From positions 2,174,201 to 2,238,200 of the forward strand of contig NC_087379.1 of NCBI RefSeq assembly GCF_963675165.1: a stretch of DNA of 64,000 nucleotides, written 5' to 3'. Source of the stretch: Halichondria panicea. Its lineage: Eukaryota > Porifera > Demospongiae > Suberitida > Halichondriidae. Of the stretch, positions 11,801-23,800 are shown piece after piece. How positions within the stretch are numbered: the first letter of the stretch is position 1; each line of letters begins with the position of its first letter. Made by a program: the position numbers and the translations under genes. The notes under the pieces are model-generated. The model was given only the letters and a program-made list of their open reading frames with translations. It had not been told where the DNA came from and made no database searches.

Positions 11801-14800
11801 GCCTTCAAATTTTTGTGATTCTGAGAGTTAGCGAATCCATATTGGAAATCAATTTAGACGGCTTCGATTTTGAGTTCAATGATTACCTGCAATGGCCGAA
11901 AATGTTCACTATGACGGTGAAGCTTCTCAACAAGCTTGGTGACCAAGACCACCACGTAGTAACGGAAAGGATCCCAGCTTCTTCCACCGATTTATTTAAT
12001 AACCAGATCATCATACCGTTCTCGACCATTGATACGCCACCAGCTGGAGTGAAGTATGTCGATGTGGACAATAATCTGAAGTTGAGAATCTACGTTACTG
12101 AAATGTACTAATTAACTGATTGACATTGATGCTTGGACATCACTTTGTGTGCATGATATACTTATATTAACTTGAACTTTCAAGTAATTATTGATTTTTG
12201 TTACATGATGCATTATGCTTAACAACAATACATGTCCGATTTTCATTAATAACTGTGTTTTATTTAATAACTGTGTAACAAAGTTGTTAAAGTTGAAGAT
12301 TACACCTATTTCAAACAAAATCACTACATTGTGTGTAGAATAGCAGAGGAGGTACGATATGATTATCTGCGAGGCGCAGGAAGTGTTGATGCGTCACATT
12401 CCTTATTATCTCTGGGTAAAAGTTAATAGTGCATCAAATAAAGCATGTGAAGTGCTACTTGTGGCAGCTCCAGGTATCCCTCCGGAAAATACTGAACCAT
12501 GGACCTATACAGTAGCTCAAACTGTGCACAAATCAGACTCCTGGGCATGCAACTATTAAAGAGCTAATAACTAATGTGGTGCATCAAACACTTATTGCGC
12601 CTCCCTCACGGTTATGGATGTCGTACCTCCTCTGGTATAGAATAGTGGACTGTTTTTAAGTGAGGGGTTGTACAATCACAATAATTATGTTCTCCTTTTA
12701 ATGTCAAACAGAATTGTGTCATTTTGTGCACGACATGCAACAAACAACAAACGAAACAGTAACATGTTGGGATAAATTTTAATAATGCCAAAGAAGAATG
12801 CTGACTATGAATAAAATTGCTCATGTGATGTCTAATCAAGCCATGTGTGTAACCCAAAATGGCTTCCTCTCAATTGAGTGGCTACCAGTGTGAGTTTGTT
12901 GAGAGTGTGAAGGATTACGAATGCCCCCTATGTCTGCATGTGACCCGAGAACCCAGCCTCACCAGCTGCTGTGGACAGCACTTCTGTCAAGCCTGCATCC
13001 AAAAGATACTCACTGACAAAAATTTTTGCCCCTTTTGTAAAACTAAAAGCAATAGTTTCACCGTATTTTTTGACAAGAAGCAACGAAGAAGAGTACTCGA
13101 TCTCAAGATCTACTGCGATAAGAAAGCTAAAGGTTGTGACTGGGTGGGTGGTTTGGGAGAGCGAGAACAACACCTTCGTGAGAAATGCGGCTTAATTTAT
13201 GTACGCTGTCCATACAACTGTGGATGCTGTTGTCGCAGGAGAAGTCTAAATACGCACAAAACTAATACTTGCCCCAAGAGACCACACATCTGTAACTATT
13301 GCAATCTGGAGGGAACGTATAAAATTATTCAAGACGACCACCTCCCTGTGTGCTCGAAGTATCCGGTGGCATGCCCCAACGAGTGTAGAGTGGCTCCCCT
13401 AGAGAGAGGTAAACTGGAGGGGCACCTGAGAGAGTGTCCTCTGGCAATGGTCAAGTGTGAGCTGAAGGAGCTGGGCTGTGAGGAGGTAGTCCAACGGAAG
13501 GACGCGGACAAACACATGGAGCAAGCTGCTCAGAAACACTTGAGATTATCAACTAGCTACTTCATAAAGAATCAGAAAAGGCAAGACAAAAAAATTATCA
13601 GGTTACAAGGAGAAGTCAACGAGGCTCGAGAGCAACACAGAAGACTATCGAGCCAAATTGATTTGATCAAAAGGTATTCACCGATGTACGTTACTGAGCT
13701 GAATGTAAATTACAGAATAAATAAATATACAGGACGCTGGCACAATAAGACTAATTTCGAATTTCTTTCAACTGGATGTAAAATCATGCTTTGTTTGTAT
13801 CTTGGTGAGACTGGTATAGATATCGAACTAACACATGTTGAATCTAAAGCTGATGACCAGCTGCAGTGGCCTAGAACATTCTCAATGACTGTTACACTAA
13901 TCGATCAGGGAGAAAATCAAGACCACCATGTATTGCAGGGAGAAAATTTGATATTGGACAGAAACGAATACAATGACGAGGCCGGGTTCAATGACATAAT
14001 TCAAATTCCGTACTTAATAATCGAGAATCCTCCAGATGGAGTTCAGTACATCGTTGACGACCACATTAAGATGGAGATTATAGTGACCGAAACGTAATAG
14101 TTACAACGAATAATACATACATAATATTATTACATATACCAAAAGTTATGCATGTGGACAGTAGGTAATCCTCGATCTGTATATCGGAAATCAGCATAAT
14201 AATAAAAATTCATACAGAGAGGTAAAAATTGTCTTACAGCAGAATAGCAGGACCTTACAATAATCATAATCAGCTATACTAGAGAGTTACATGTACATAC
14301 GTAACTAGACTACTCTTTAATGGCCAAACATTGTGTAAAGGATCTGAAATCACATTCTATACATACCATATCAAGCAGAGATGTAGCTAGATCTATGAGG
14401 TAAAAAGTATGTGTTTTAAAGACATGGCAAGTCGTGGAATTGCCATGTAATAACTATAATTTGTTGCCTTGAAAACCATTTGCTGCCTATAGAAACCAGC
14501 ATAGAAACCACTTGCTGCATAGATGTGAAATAATTTGATAGTTTTTGGTGGCTGGAATTAGGAAATTGTAACTGCATCGAAATGTAATTGTAATACCTTA
14601 ATGTTACTATTATAGGCGGGTAGTAATTTTAGCGTTTTCAGATTTTTTTCTGTTTTTAGGGTACTAATTTTGGCGGATTTGTAGCAAATTTATTACCACA
14701 ATAATATCTCAAAAGATGTACAAGTATGAATTTTAAGGTTGAAAGGAAAGTTTGGAGTCAGATAAAAAAAATTAAGATGAAAAAAGGGCTAGCTTGCTTA

Positions 14801-17800
14801 GCATACTCTCAAAAGTACATTACATTATACAAAAGTACATTAGAAAAAAGAAAAAGAAAAAATATGAGATTCATAATTTTTTAATTGCGTTTTATTATTA
14901 GCGCGTACTTAATTTAGCAAATTCGTTAAAAATTAGTACCCGTTTATAATAGTAACAATAAGGTAGTCAGGTCTTAGTCTGATTATAGACAGCCCAGCTA
15001 GAGGTCAAACACTTAATTCTTACAACATGCAGAATAGCGGGACCTTACAATATGAAATCAGCTACGAAGGATCAGACGCGGGTTATATACACATCATGTG
15101 TACACTATCTCTCACCATACGTATGAAGGAGTGTGGAGAAATGCTCATTTATGTTCACTTGAGTGTAACTCCAACATAAATTGCTATCAAGTTTAAGAAT
15201 ACACTAATTTCGGTTAAGATAACCACAATAAGTGTGTATAGGACAACCAGGCCGGGGAGAATATCTCCGAAAAATGAAGAAAGTAAGCAGTAATCTGAAT
15301 GTTAACATGAATAAATTATTGTATTGCCAGTAGAATGCAGTGGGAAGTAAGCAATTTTGGGGGCTCTAGTTTTTTTGAATGAAAGGCTATCTACATAATT
15401 ATAGTGCAGCTTGGATAAGTCATCTTCTTATTAGCCTAGAAAGATGGGGGGCTCCAGCCCCTGGAGCCCCTCCCCCCCATTCCTACGCCACTGGACTATT
15501 TTTTTGTGAATCAGGTACGTACTAAGATTACGCATTATTCCCTAGCAGAAATTACCAACAAACAAGCAGAAATGTAAGTGCATTCACTATATCTGAGGGA
15601 AGCTACACAAAGCATACCATTGCCCTAATTCGGTAAACTACTGGAGTTATAATACAATTGCTCATGTGACACTATTCTAAACACCAAAATGGCCTCCCCT
15701 CAATTGAGTGGCTACCAAAGTGAGTTTGTTGAGAGTGTGGGGGATTACGAATGCCCCCTGTGTCTGCATGTGACCCGAGAGCCCAGTCTCACCAGCTGCT
15801 GTGGACAACACTTCTGTCAAGCCTGTATCCAAAAGATACTCACTGACAACAAACCTTGCCCTCTTTGTAAGGAGAACAGTTTCACGACACTTTTAGACAA
15901 GAAGCAACGAAGAAGAGTTCTCGATCTCAAGATCTACTGCGATAAGAAAGCTAAAGGTTGTGACTGGGTGGGTGGTTTGGGAGAGCGAGAACAACACCTT
16001 GGTGAGAAATGCGGCTTAATTTATGTACGCTGTCCATACAACTGTGGGTGCTGTTGTCACAGAAGAAGTCTAAATACACACAAAACTAATACTTGCCCCA
16101 AGAGACCACACATCTGTAACTATTGCAATCTGGAGGGAACGTATAAAATTATTCAAGACGACCACCTCCCTGTGTGCTCTAAGTACCCGGTGGCATGCCC
16201 CAACGAGTGTAGAGTGGCTCCCCTAGAGAGAGGTAAATTGGAGGGGCACCTGAGAGAGTGTCCTCTGGCAATGGTCGAGTGTGAGTTGAAGGTGCTGGGC
16301 TGTGAGGAGGTGGTTCAACGGAAGGACGCGGACAAACACATGGAGCAAGCTGCTCAGAAACACTTGAGGTTATCAACTAGCTACTTCATAAAGAATCAGA
16401 AAAGGCAAGACAAACAAATTACCAGGTTACAAAGAGAAGTCAATGAGGCTCGAGAGCAACACAGAAGACTATCGAGCCAAATTGATTTGATCAAAAGGTA
16501 TTCACCGATGTACGTTACTGAGCTGAATGTAAATTACAGACAAGATTCTGGAGAACGCTGGTACAATAAGACTAATTTCGAATTTCTTTCAACTGGATGT
16601 AAAATCATGCTTTGTTTGTATCTTGGCGAGACCGGTATAGATATCGAACTAACACATGTTGAATCTAAAGCTGATGACCAGCTGGAGTGGCCTAGAACAT
16701 TCTCAATGACTGTTACACTAATCGATCAGGGAGAAAATCAAGACCACCATGTATTTCAGGGAGAAAATTTGATATTGCACAGGAACGAATGCAATGACAC
16801 AATCCAAATTCCGTACTCAACAATCGAGAATCCTCCAGATGAAGTAGAGTACATCGTTCATGACCACATTAAGATGGAGATTATAGTGACTGAGAAGTAA
16901 ACTTTTTGTTATGATATGTGATGATATTATTAGCATAGGATTGACAGTGCGTGCAGTTGTGTATTTTATTGCACAAATTTTGACTCGTGACTCGTGTTTA
17001 GACTGCTCTATTTCTGCAGGGAAAGGCCACAACAATTAAGCTAGAAATGGACTCGACAGATTGCTTAGTTAGCCTTTTATCTGTCTAAAGGTGTGATATT
17101 ATACTCTATGAAAATCTCGATAGGACCCGAACATAACCTTGATCACTTCGCTCAGAAAAACTAACTGAGGCTTACTCTAGTTAGAAGTTACAGTCATGCA
17201 CATGCATAGACTATATACTATAATTATTAGTTCTCCAGAAAACATTATCAATAACTGAAGTATAACAAGTGCAAGATCGATCATAAAACAGAAATGTAAA
17301 ATTTTCAAGACTATATACAGGGCCGTAGCCACCACGCTGCCCACCAGTCAGGTTAGTCAAGTTTTGACTTGACTACTTTTTCAAGCCAAATAGGCAATGG
17401 TTGTCACTACTGTAACCACATAATGGGAAAAGGGGTGGGGTTTTCCACATGCATGGACTCTTTCCAAACTTCTCTCGAGTCAATCAGCTTGTCTGAACAT
17501 GCATAATTCTATGAATTTATGCATGCTATGGCTGTGCACGTTGAAAGAGCACCACCGTCCTCAACTCTTCCTGACCAGCTAGGCAGAGAATATATTTACC
17601 GGAAGTGGGCATGGCCAACAATTTTGTGCGCAATTCTATTGTTAACTGACAAGTACAAAGTTAGTGGCTACGGCCCTGCTTCACGTATATGCGAGAAACT
17701 ACACACACACACACACACACACACACATACCATTGCCCTAATTCGGTAAAGCAACTCTATAGAGTGATTATAGTGAATACAATACATTGCTCATGTGACA

Positions 17801-20800
17801 CTATTCTTGGAAATAAAATGGCCTCCCCTCAATTGAGTGGCTATACTATGCAGTGTGAGTTCGTTGAGAGTGTGGTGGATTACGAATGCCCTCTGTGTCT
17901 GCATGTGACCCAAGAGCCCAGCCTCACCAGCTGCTGTGGACAGCACTTCTGTCAAGCCTGCATCCAAAAGATACTCACTGACAACAAACCTTGCCCCTTT
18001 TGTAGGAGCGGTAGTTTCACGACACTTTTAGACAAGAAGCAACGAAGAAGAGTTCTCGATCTCAAGGTCTACTGCGATAAGAAAGCTGTTGGTTGTGATT
18101 GGGTGGATGGTTTGGGAGAGCTAGAACAACACCTCCGTGTGAAATGCCTATTGGTTTCTGTGGATTGCCCATACAACTGTGGAGAAGCTATTGAAAGGAG
18201 ATTCCTAGGAATACACGAGGTATTAAAGTGCCCCAAGAGACCACACAGCTGTGACTACTGCCTGCTGGAGGGAACGTATCAAGATGTCCAAGATTTCCAC
18301 CTCCCAGTGTGCCCAAAGTACCCTGTGGAGTGCCCCAACGAGTGTGGAGTGGCTCCCCTAGAGAGAGGTCAACTGGAGGGGCACCTGAGAGAGTGTCCTC
18401 TGGCAATGGTCGAGTGTGAGCTGAAGGAGCTGGGTTGTGAGGAGGTGGTCCAACGGAAGGACGCAGACAAACACATGGACCATGCTGCTCAGAAACACAT
18501 GAGGCTAATGGCTAGTCACTACCTCAAAAGTCAAAGAAGGCAAGACGAAAAAATTATCAGGCTACAAGGAGAATTAAACGAGGCTCGAGAGCAACACAGA
18601 AAAGAGTTGTCAGGATTAGCAAGTAAAATAAAAAGGCATTCGCCTCTGCACGTTGCTGAACTGAACATAAGATATAGAGAGAGGAAATGTAAACGACGTT
18701 GGCACTTAAATGATACTAATTTCGAATTTTCTTCTACTGGATGTAAAATCAAACTTAATTTGTATTTTACTTATAGAAGATTTAATATAGAACTAACACA
18801 TGTTGAATCTAAACATGACGACCAGCTAGAGTGACCTAGGACATTCGCAATGATTGTTCGACTACTTGATCAGGGAGAAAATCAAGACCACCATGTATTG
18901 CAGGGAGAAAATTTGACACTGCAAAGGCAAGGAATAAATGACACTATCCGAATTCCATACTCAACAATCGAGAATCCTCCAGATGGAGTACAGTACATCG
19001 TTGACGACCACATTAAGATGGAGATTATAGTGTCTGAGAAGTAAACTTTTTGTTATGATGGTAGTGAGAATAATTATTTATGCTGATTTGACGTATAATA
19101 AAGTCCATGGGCATAAACTTAATTGCAGTTGTGTGTTCTTCTAGCTCCTATACATGTACAACAATTAATTATTATGTATTAATGACCATGTCTTACAGCC
19201 TAGCTTTACATAATCAGCACCAGAGAATTGCAGTTACGTACACCACTAGCTCTTAGATGTTGTCGGATACTAAAAAATAAACGCATGGCTATAATTATAT
19301 AAACCTAATAATTATAATAGTGATATACAGTGAACGTAATTATATAGCGTCAATATACACTGTCAAGAGGACAACAATTATGAACACAAATTAAATGTGT
19401 ATCATAATTATTATCCCTCACCATATCAAGCAGTATGGACAACTTTTTAAGTTCACTGCCACTGTATAAAAACAAACTGAGGCTTACTCCATCTAGAGAT
19501 TACAGTCATACACATAATACTATTATAGTTCTCCAGAAAACATACGACATATTTTCACAGGTAGATTTGTTTGCGATTTCACCGTTTAGCTCAATTTGCT
19601 GGTATTAAATTCTGGTGTGAAATCAATGTTATTCATAGTGCTTCTAATTACTCGCAAGTGGCATTGCCCAATTATCTAGGAGTACAAATTTTTGCACAGA
19701 AATAGCAGAAATTATTACACGCGAAAAGATGTCACCTTAAGGTAATCAATAACTGAACTATGACAAGTACAAGATCCTAACAGAAAATATACAATGGCCA
19801 GAGTAAGTTAATTGTACGTATGCGAGAAGCTACATACACACACACGCATACCATTGTCCTAATTCGGTAATCACTCAACAACTGAAGACAGGCAACTCTG
19901 TAAGAGTGACTAATGACATTGCTCATGTGACACTATTCTATAAGCACCAAAATGGCCTCCCTTCAATTGAGTGGCTATACCATGCAGTGTGAGTTCGTTG
20001 AGAGTGTGGTGGATTACGAGTGCCCTCTGTGTCTGCATGTGACCCGAGAGCCCAGCCTCACCAGCTGCTGTGGACAACATTTCTGTCAAGCCTGCATCCA
20101 AAAGACACTCACTGACAACAAACCTTGCCCCCTTTGTAGGAGCGGTAGTTTCACGACACTTTTAGACAAAAAGCAACGAAGAAGAGTTCTCGATCTTAAG
20201 GTCTATTGCGATAAAAAAACTGTTAGTTGTGACTGGGTGGGTGCTCTGAGAGAGCTAGAACAACACCTTGGTGAGAAATGCCTATTTGTTTCTGTGGATT
20301 GCCCATACAACTGTGAAGAAGCTATTGAAAGGAGATTCCTAGGGATACACGAGGCATTGAAGTGCCCCAAGAGACCACACAGCTGTGACTACTGCCTGCT
20401 GGAGGGAACGTATCAAGAGATCCAAGACGACCACCTCCCTGTGTGCCCAAAGTACTTGGTGGAGTGCCCCAACGAGTGTGGAGTGGCTCCCCCAGAGAGA
20501 GGTCAACTGGAGGAGCACCTGAGAGAGTGTCCTCTGGCAATGGTCGAGTGTGAGCTGAAGGAGCTGGGCTGTGAGGAGGTGGTCCAACGGAAGGACGTGG
20601 ACAAACACATGGAGCAAGCTGCTCAGAAACACTTGAGGCTAATGGCTAGTCACTACCTAAAAAGTCAGAGAAGGCAAGACAAAAAAATTATCAGGCTACA
20701 AGGAGAATTAACCGAGGCTCGAGAGCAACACAGAAAAGAGTTGTCAGGATTAGCCAGTCAAATCGATTTAATCAAAATGCATTCGTCTCTGTACATTACT

Positions 20801-23800
20801 GAGCTGAACGTAAGATATAGAGAGAGGAAACGTAAAAGATTTTGGTCCTTAAATGATACTAGTTTCGATTTTTCTTCAGCTGGATGTAACATCAAACTTA
20901 ATTTTACTTACAGAAGATTGGTCATCGAACTAACACATGTTGAATCTAAAGCTGATGACAATCTGGAGTGGCCTAGGACATTTGCAATGACTATTCGACT
21001 ACTCGATCAGGGAGAAAATCAAGACCACCATGTATTGCAGGGAGAAAATTTGACATTGCAAAGGTACAGATTAAATAACACAATCCAAATTCCATACTCA
21101 ACAATTGAGAATCCTCCAGATGGAGTACAGTACATCGTTGATGACCACATTAAGATGGCGATTATTGTGTCTGAGAAGTAAAATTAGAATAATACGTACA
21201 TAATTTCCGATACAGAGGATTACCTATACTACTGTCTACATGTATTGGCATAAGTTTTGGTATTATAATAATGTAAAAATTTCTACAGAGAGGTAAAAAA
21301 TTGTCTTACAGGAGAATAGCGGGACCTTACTACGATATTATCAGAATCAGCTACCAGAGAGTTACATTAATACACATGTACGTACGTAACTATAGACCAC
21401 ATTATGTAAAGGATCTGAAATCACATTCTATATAGCGTGTATATACGTACATTATCCCATACCATATCAAGCATAGAGACTGTTAGCCTATATTCACTGT
21501 AACTCTAACATAAATTCACAGGAATCAATACATGCAGTCAGTTACATACTATAACCGTGCATGATAAGTGTACTCACAAAGTATAAGTAAACAGAAATGG
21601 AATATTAGATTGACATGTTACATACATACATATACATACGTACATACGTAGAGTAAGTATCAACGTTTATTTAATGCTCACAATTACTATATACAGTCGT
21701 AATATTCCCCTTAGTAGACATGAGCATGGCGAGAGGCATTAACAAGTGCACGCTTGCAACGCTCGTTAACCATGCACTTCTACAACCCACTTCTTAACAA
21801 TTAAGACTCCTTAACACTTGTTCTTAGCAAGGTCAAGAAAACTCCACACAGCAACCAATGATTCTGCACTGATTTATTGTTGCAACTGGTCCTTAAACAT
21901 GTATTTGGACTAATCAACAAGACAGTGCAACATAGTGCAGTCAAATGAACCTACTCTTGTTTCTAAAACTCTAGATTTGGCCAAGTACATTATACTAAAT
22001 TATGGGTCCGCTATATACACACAAAGTATCATTAGGTAAACCGCTGACTAATGAATACAATTGCTCATGTGACACTACTCAAAACACCAAAATGGCCTCC
22101 CTTCAATTGAGTGGCTACCAGTGTGAGTTTATTGAGAGTGTGGGGGATTACGAATGCCCCCTATGTCTGCATGTGACCCGAGAGCCCAGCCTCACCAGCT
22201 GCTGTGGACAACACTTCTGTCAAGCCTGCATCCAAAAGATACTCACTGACAACAAACCTTGCCCCTTTTGTAAGAGCGATAGCTTCACTGCGTTTTTTGA
22301 CAAGAAGCAACGAAGAAGAGTTCTCGATATCAAGATCTACTGCGATAAGAAAGCTGATGGTTGTGACTGGGTGGGTGGTTTGGGAGAGCTAGAACAACAC
22401 CTTGGTGTAAAATGCCAATTCGTTTTTGTGGATTGCCCACACAACTGTGGAGAAATTTGTTTGAGGAAATTTCTAGCAGTTCACAAAATACTCTTCTGCC
22501 CCAGAAGACCACACAGCTGTAAATACTGCCTGCTGGACGGAACGTACCAAGAGATCCAAGACGACCACCTCCCAGTGTGCCCAAAGCACCCGGTGGAGTG
22601 CCCCAACGAGTGTGGAGTGGCTCCCCTAGAGAGACGTCAACTGGAGGGGCACCTGAGAGAGTGTCCTCTGGTAATGGTCGAGTGTGAGCTGAAGGAGCTG
22701 GGCTGTGAGGAGGTGGTCCAACGGAAGGACGCGAACAAACACATGGAGCAAGCTGCTCAGAAACATTTGAGATTATCGACTAGCTACTTTATAAAAAATC
22801 AGAGGAGGCAAGATGAAGCAATCGCTAAGCTACAAGAAGATAATCATCAATTGCTGACAAAATTTAATGAATCTCGAGAGCAACACAGAAGAGAGTTGTC
22901 AGAATTAGCAAGTCAAATTGATTTAATCGAAAGGTATTCATCCACGTATTTTACTGAGCTGAATATAAATTATAGAGAGAAATGTTTTATGCAACGCTGG
23001 TACAATGATACAAATTTCGAATTTCCTTTAACTGGATGTAAAATCAAAATGAATTTGTACTTTCGGGCCCGACAGCTACAAAAGACATTACATAAACGTG
23101 GTATAGATATCGAACTAACACATGTTGAATCTAAAGCCGATGACCAGCTGGAGTGGCCTAGAACATTCTCAATGATTGTTCGACTACTCGATCAGGGAGA
23201 AAATCAAGATCACCATGTATTGCAGGGAGAAAATTTGACACTGCAAAGGCACGGAATAAATGACACAATCCGAATTCAATACACAACAATTGAGAATCCT
23301 CCAGATGGAGTTCAGTACATCGTTTGCGACCACATTAAGATGGAGATTATAGTGACTGAGAAGTAAGAATTTCGTTTTGTACAATAATGATTATTGCTAT
23401 GGAAAAGGATCAGATTCTTTTATATTACAGACAAGTGTGTATACCATACATGTACTGTATAGCGGGTAATTTTCGTGGGGTAAAAATTTTGTTCAACTCG
23501 AGAAACGGTGGTTTTCGTGAGTAAAATGTTCATTTATCGTTGTCTGCCTGCATTCCTACGTTCCGGTAAGCCACGCCTACGTTAAAATTTCGTGGAGGTC
23601 AGCTTGCCCACGAAAATAACGAATATTTTACCCCACGAAAATTACCTGCTATATGGTATATCTTCTAATTTATCGGACAGCAAAAAATAATTGTCCTGGT
23701 ATAATTGGAACAGATTTTCATAGAGCATGAAAAATGTCTGGAATAATTAGAGAACAAGCGAGCTAGCTAAAAACAGTGTGCGACTGAATAGTTGCACTAG

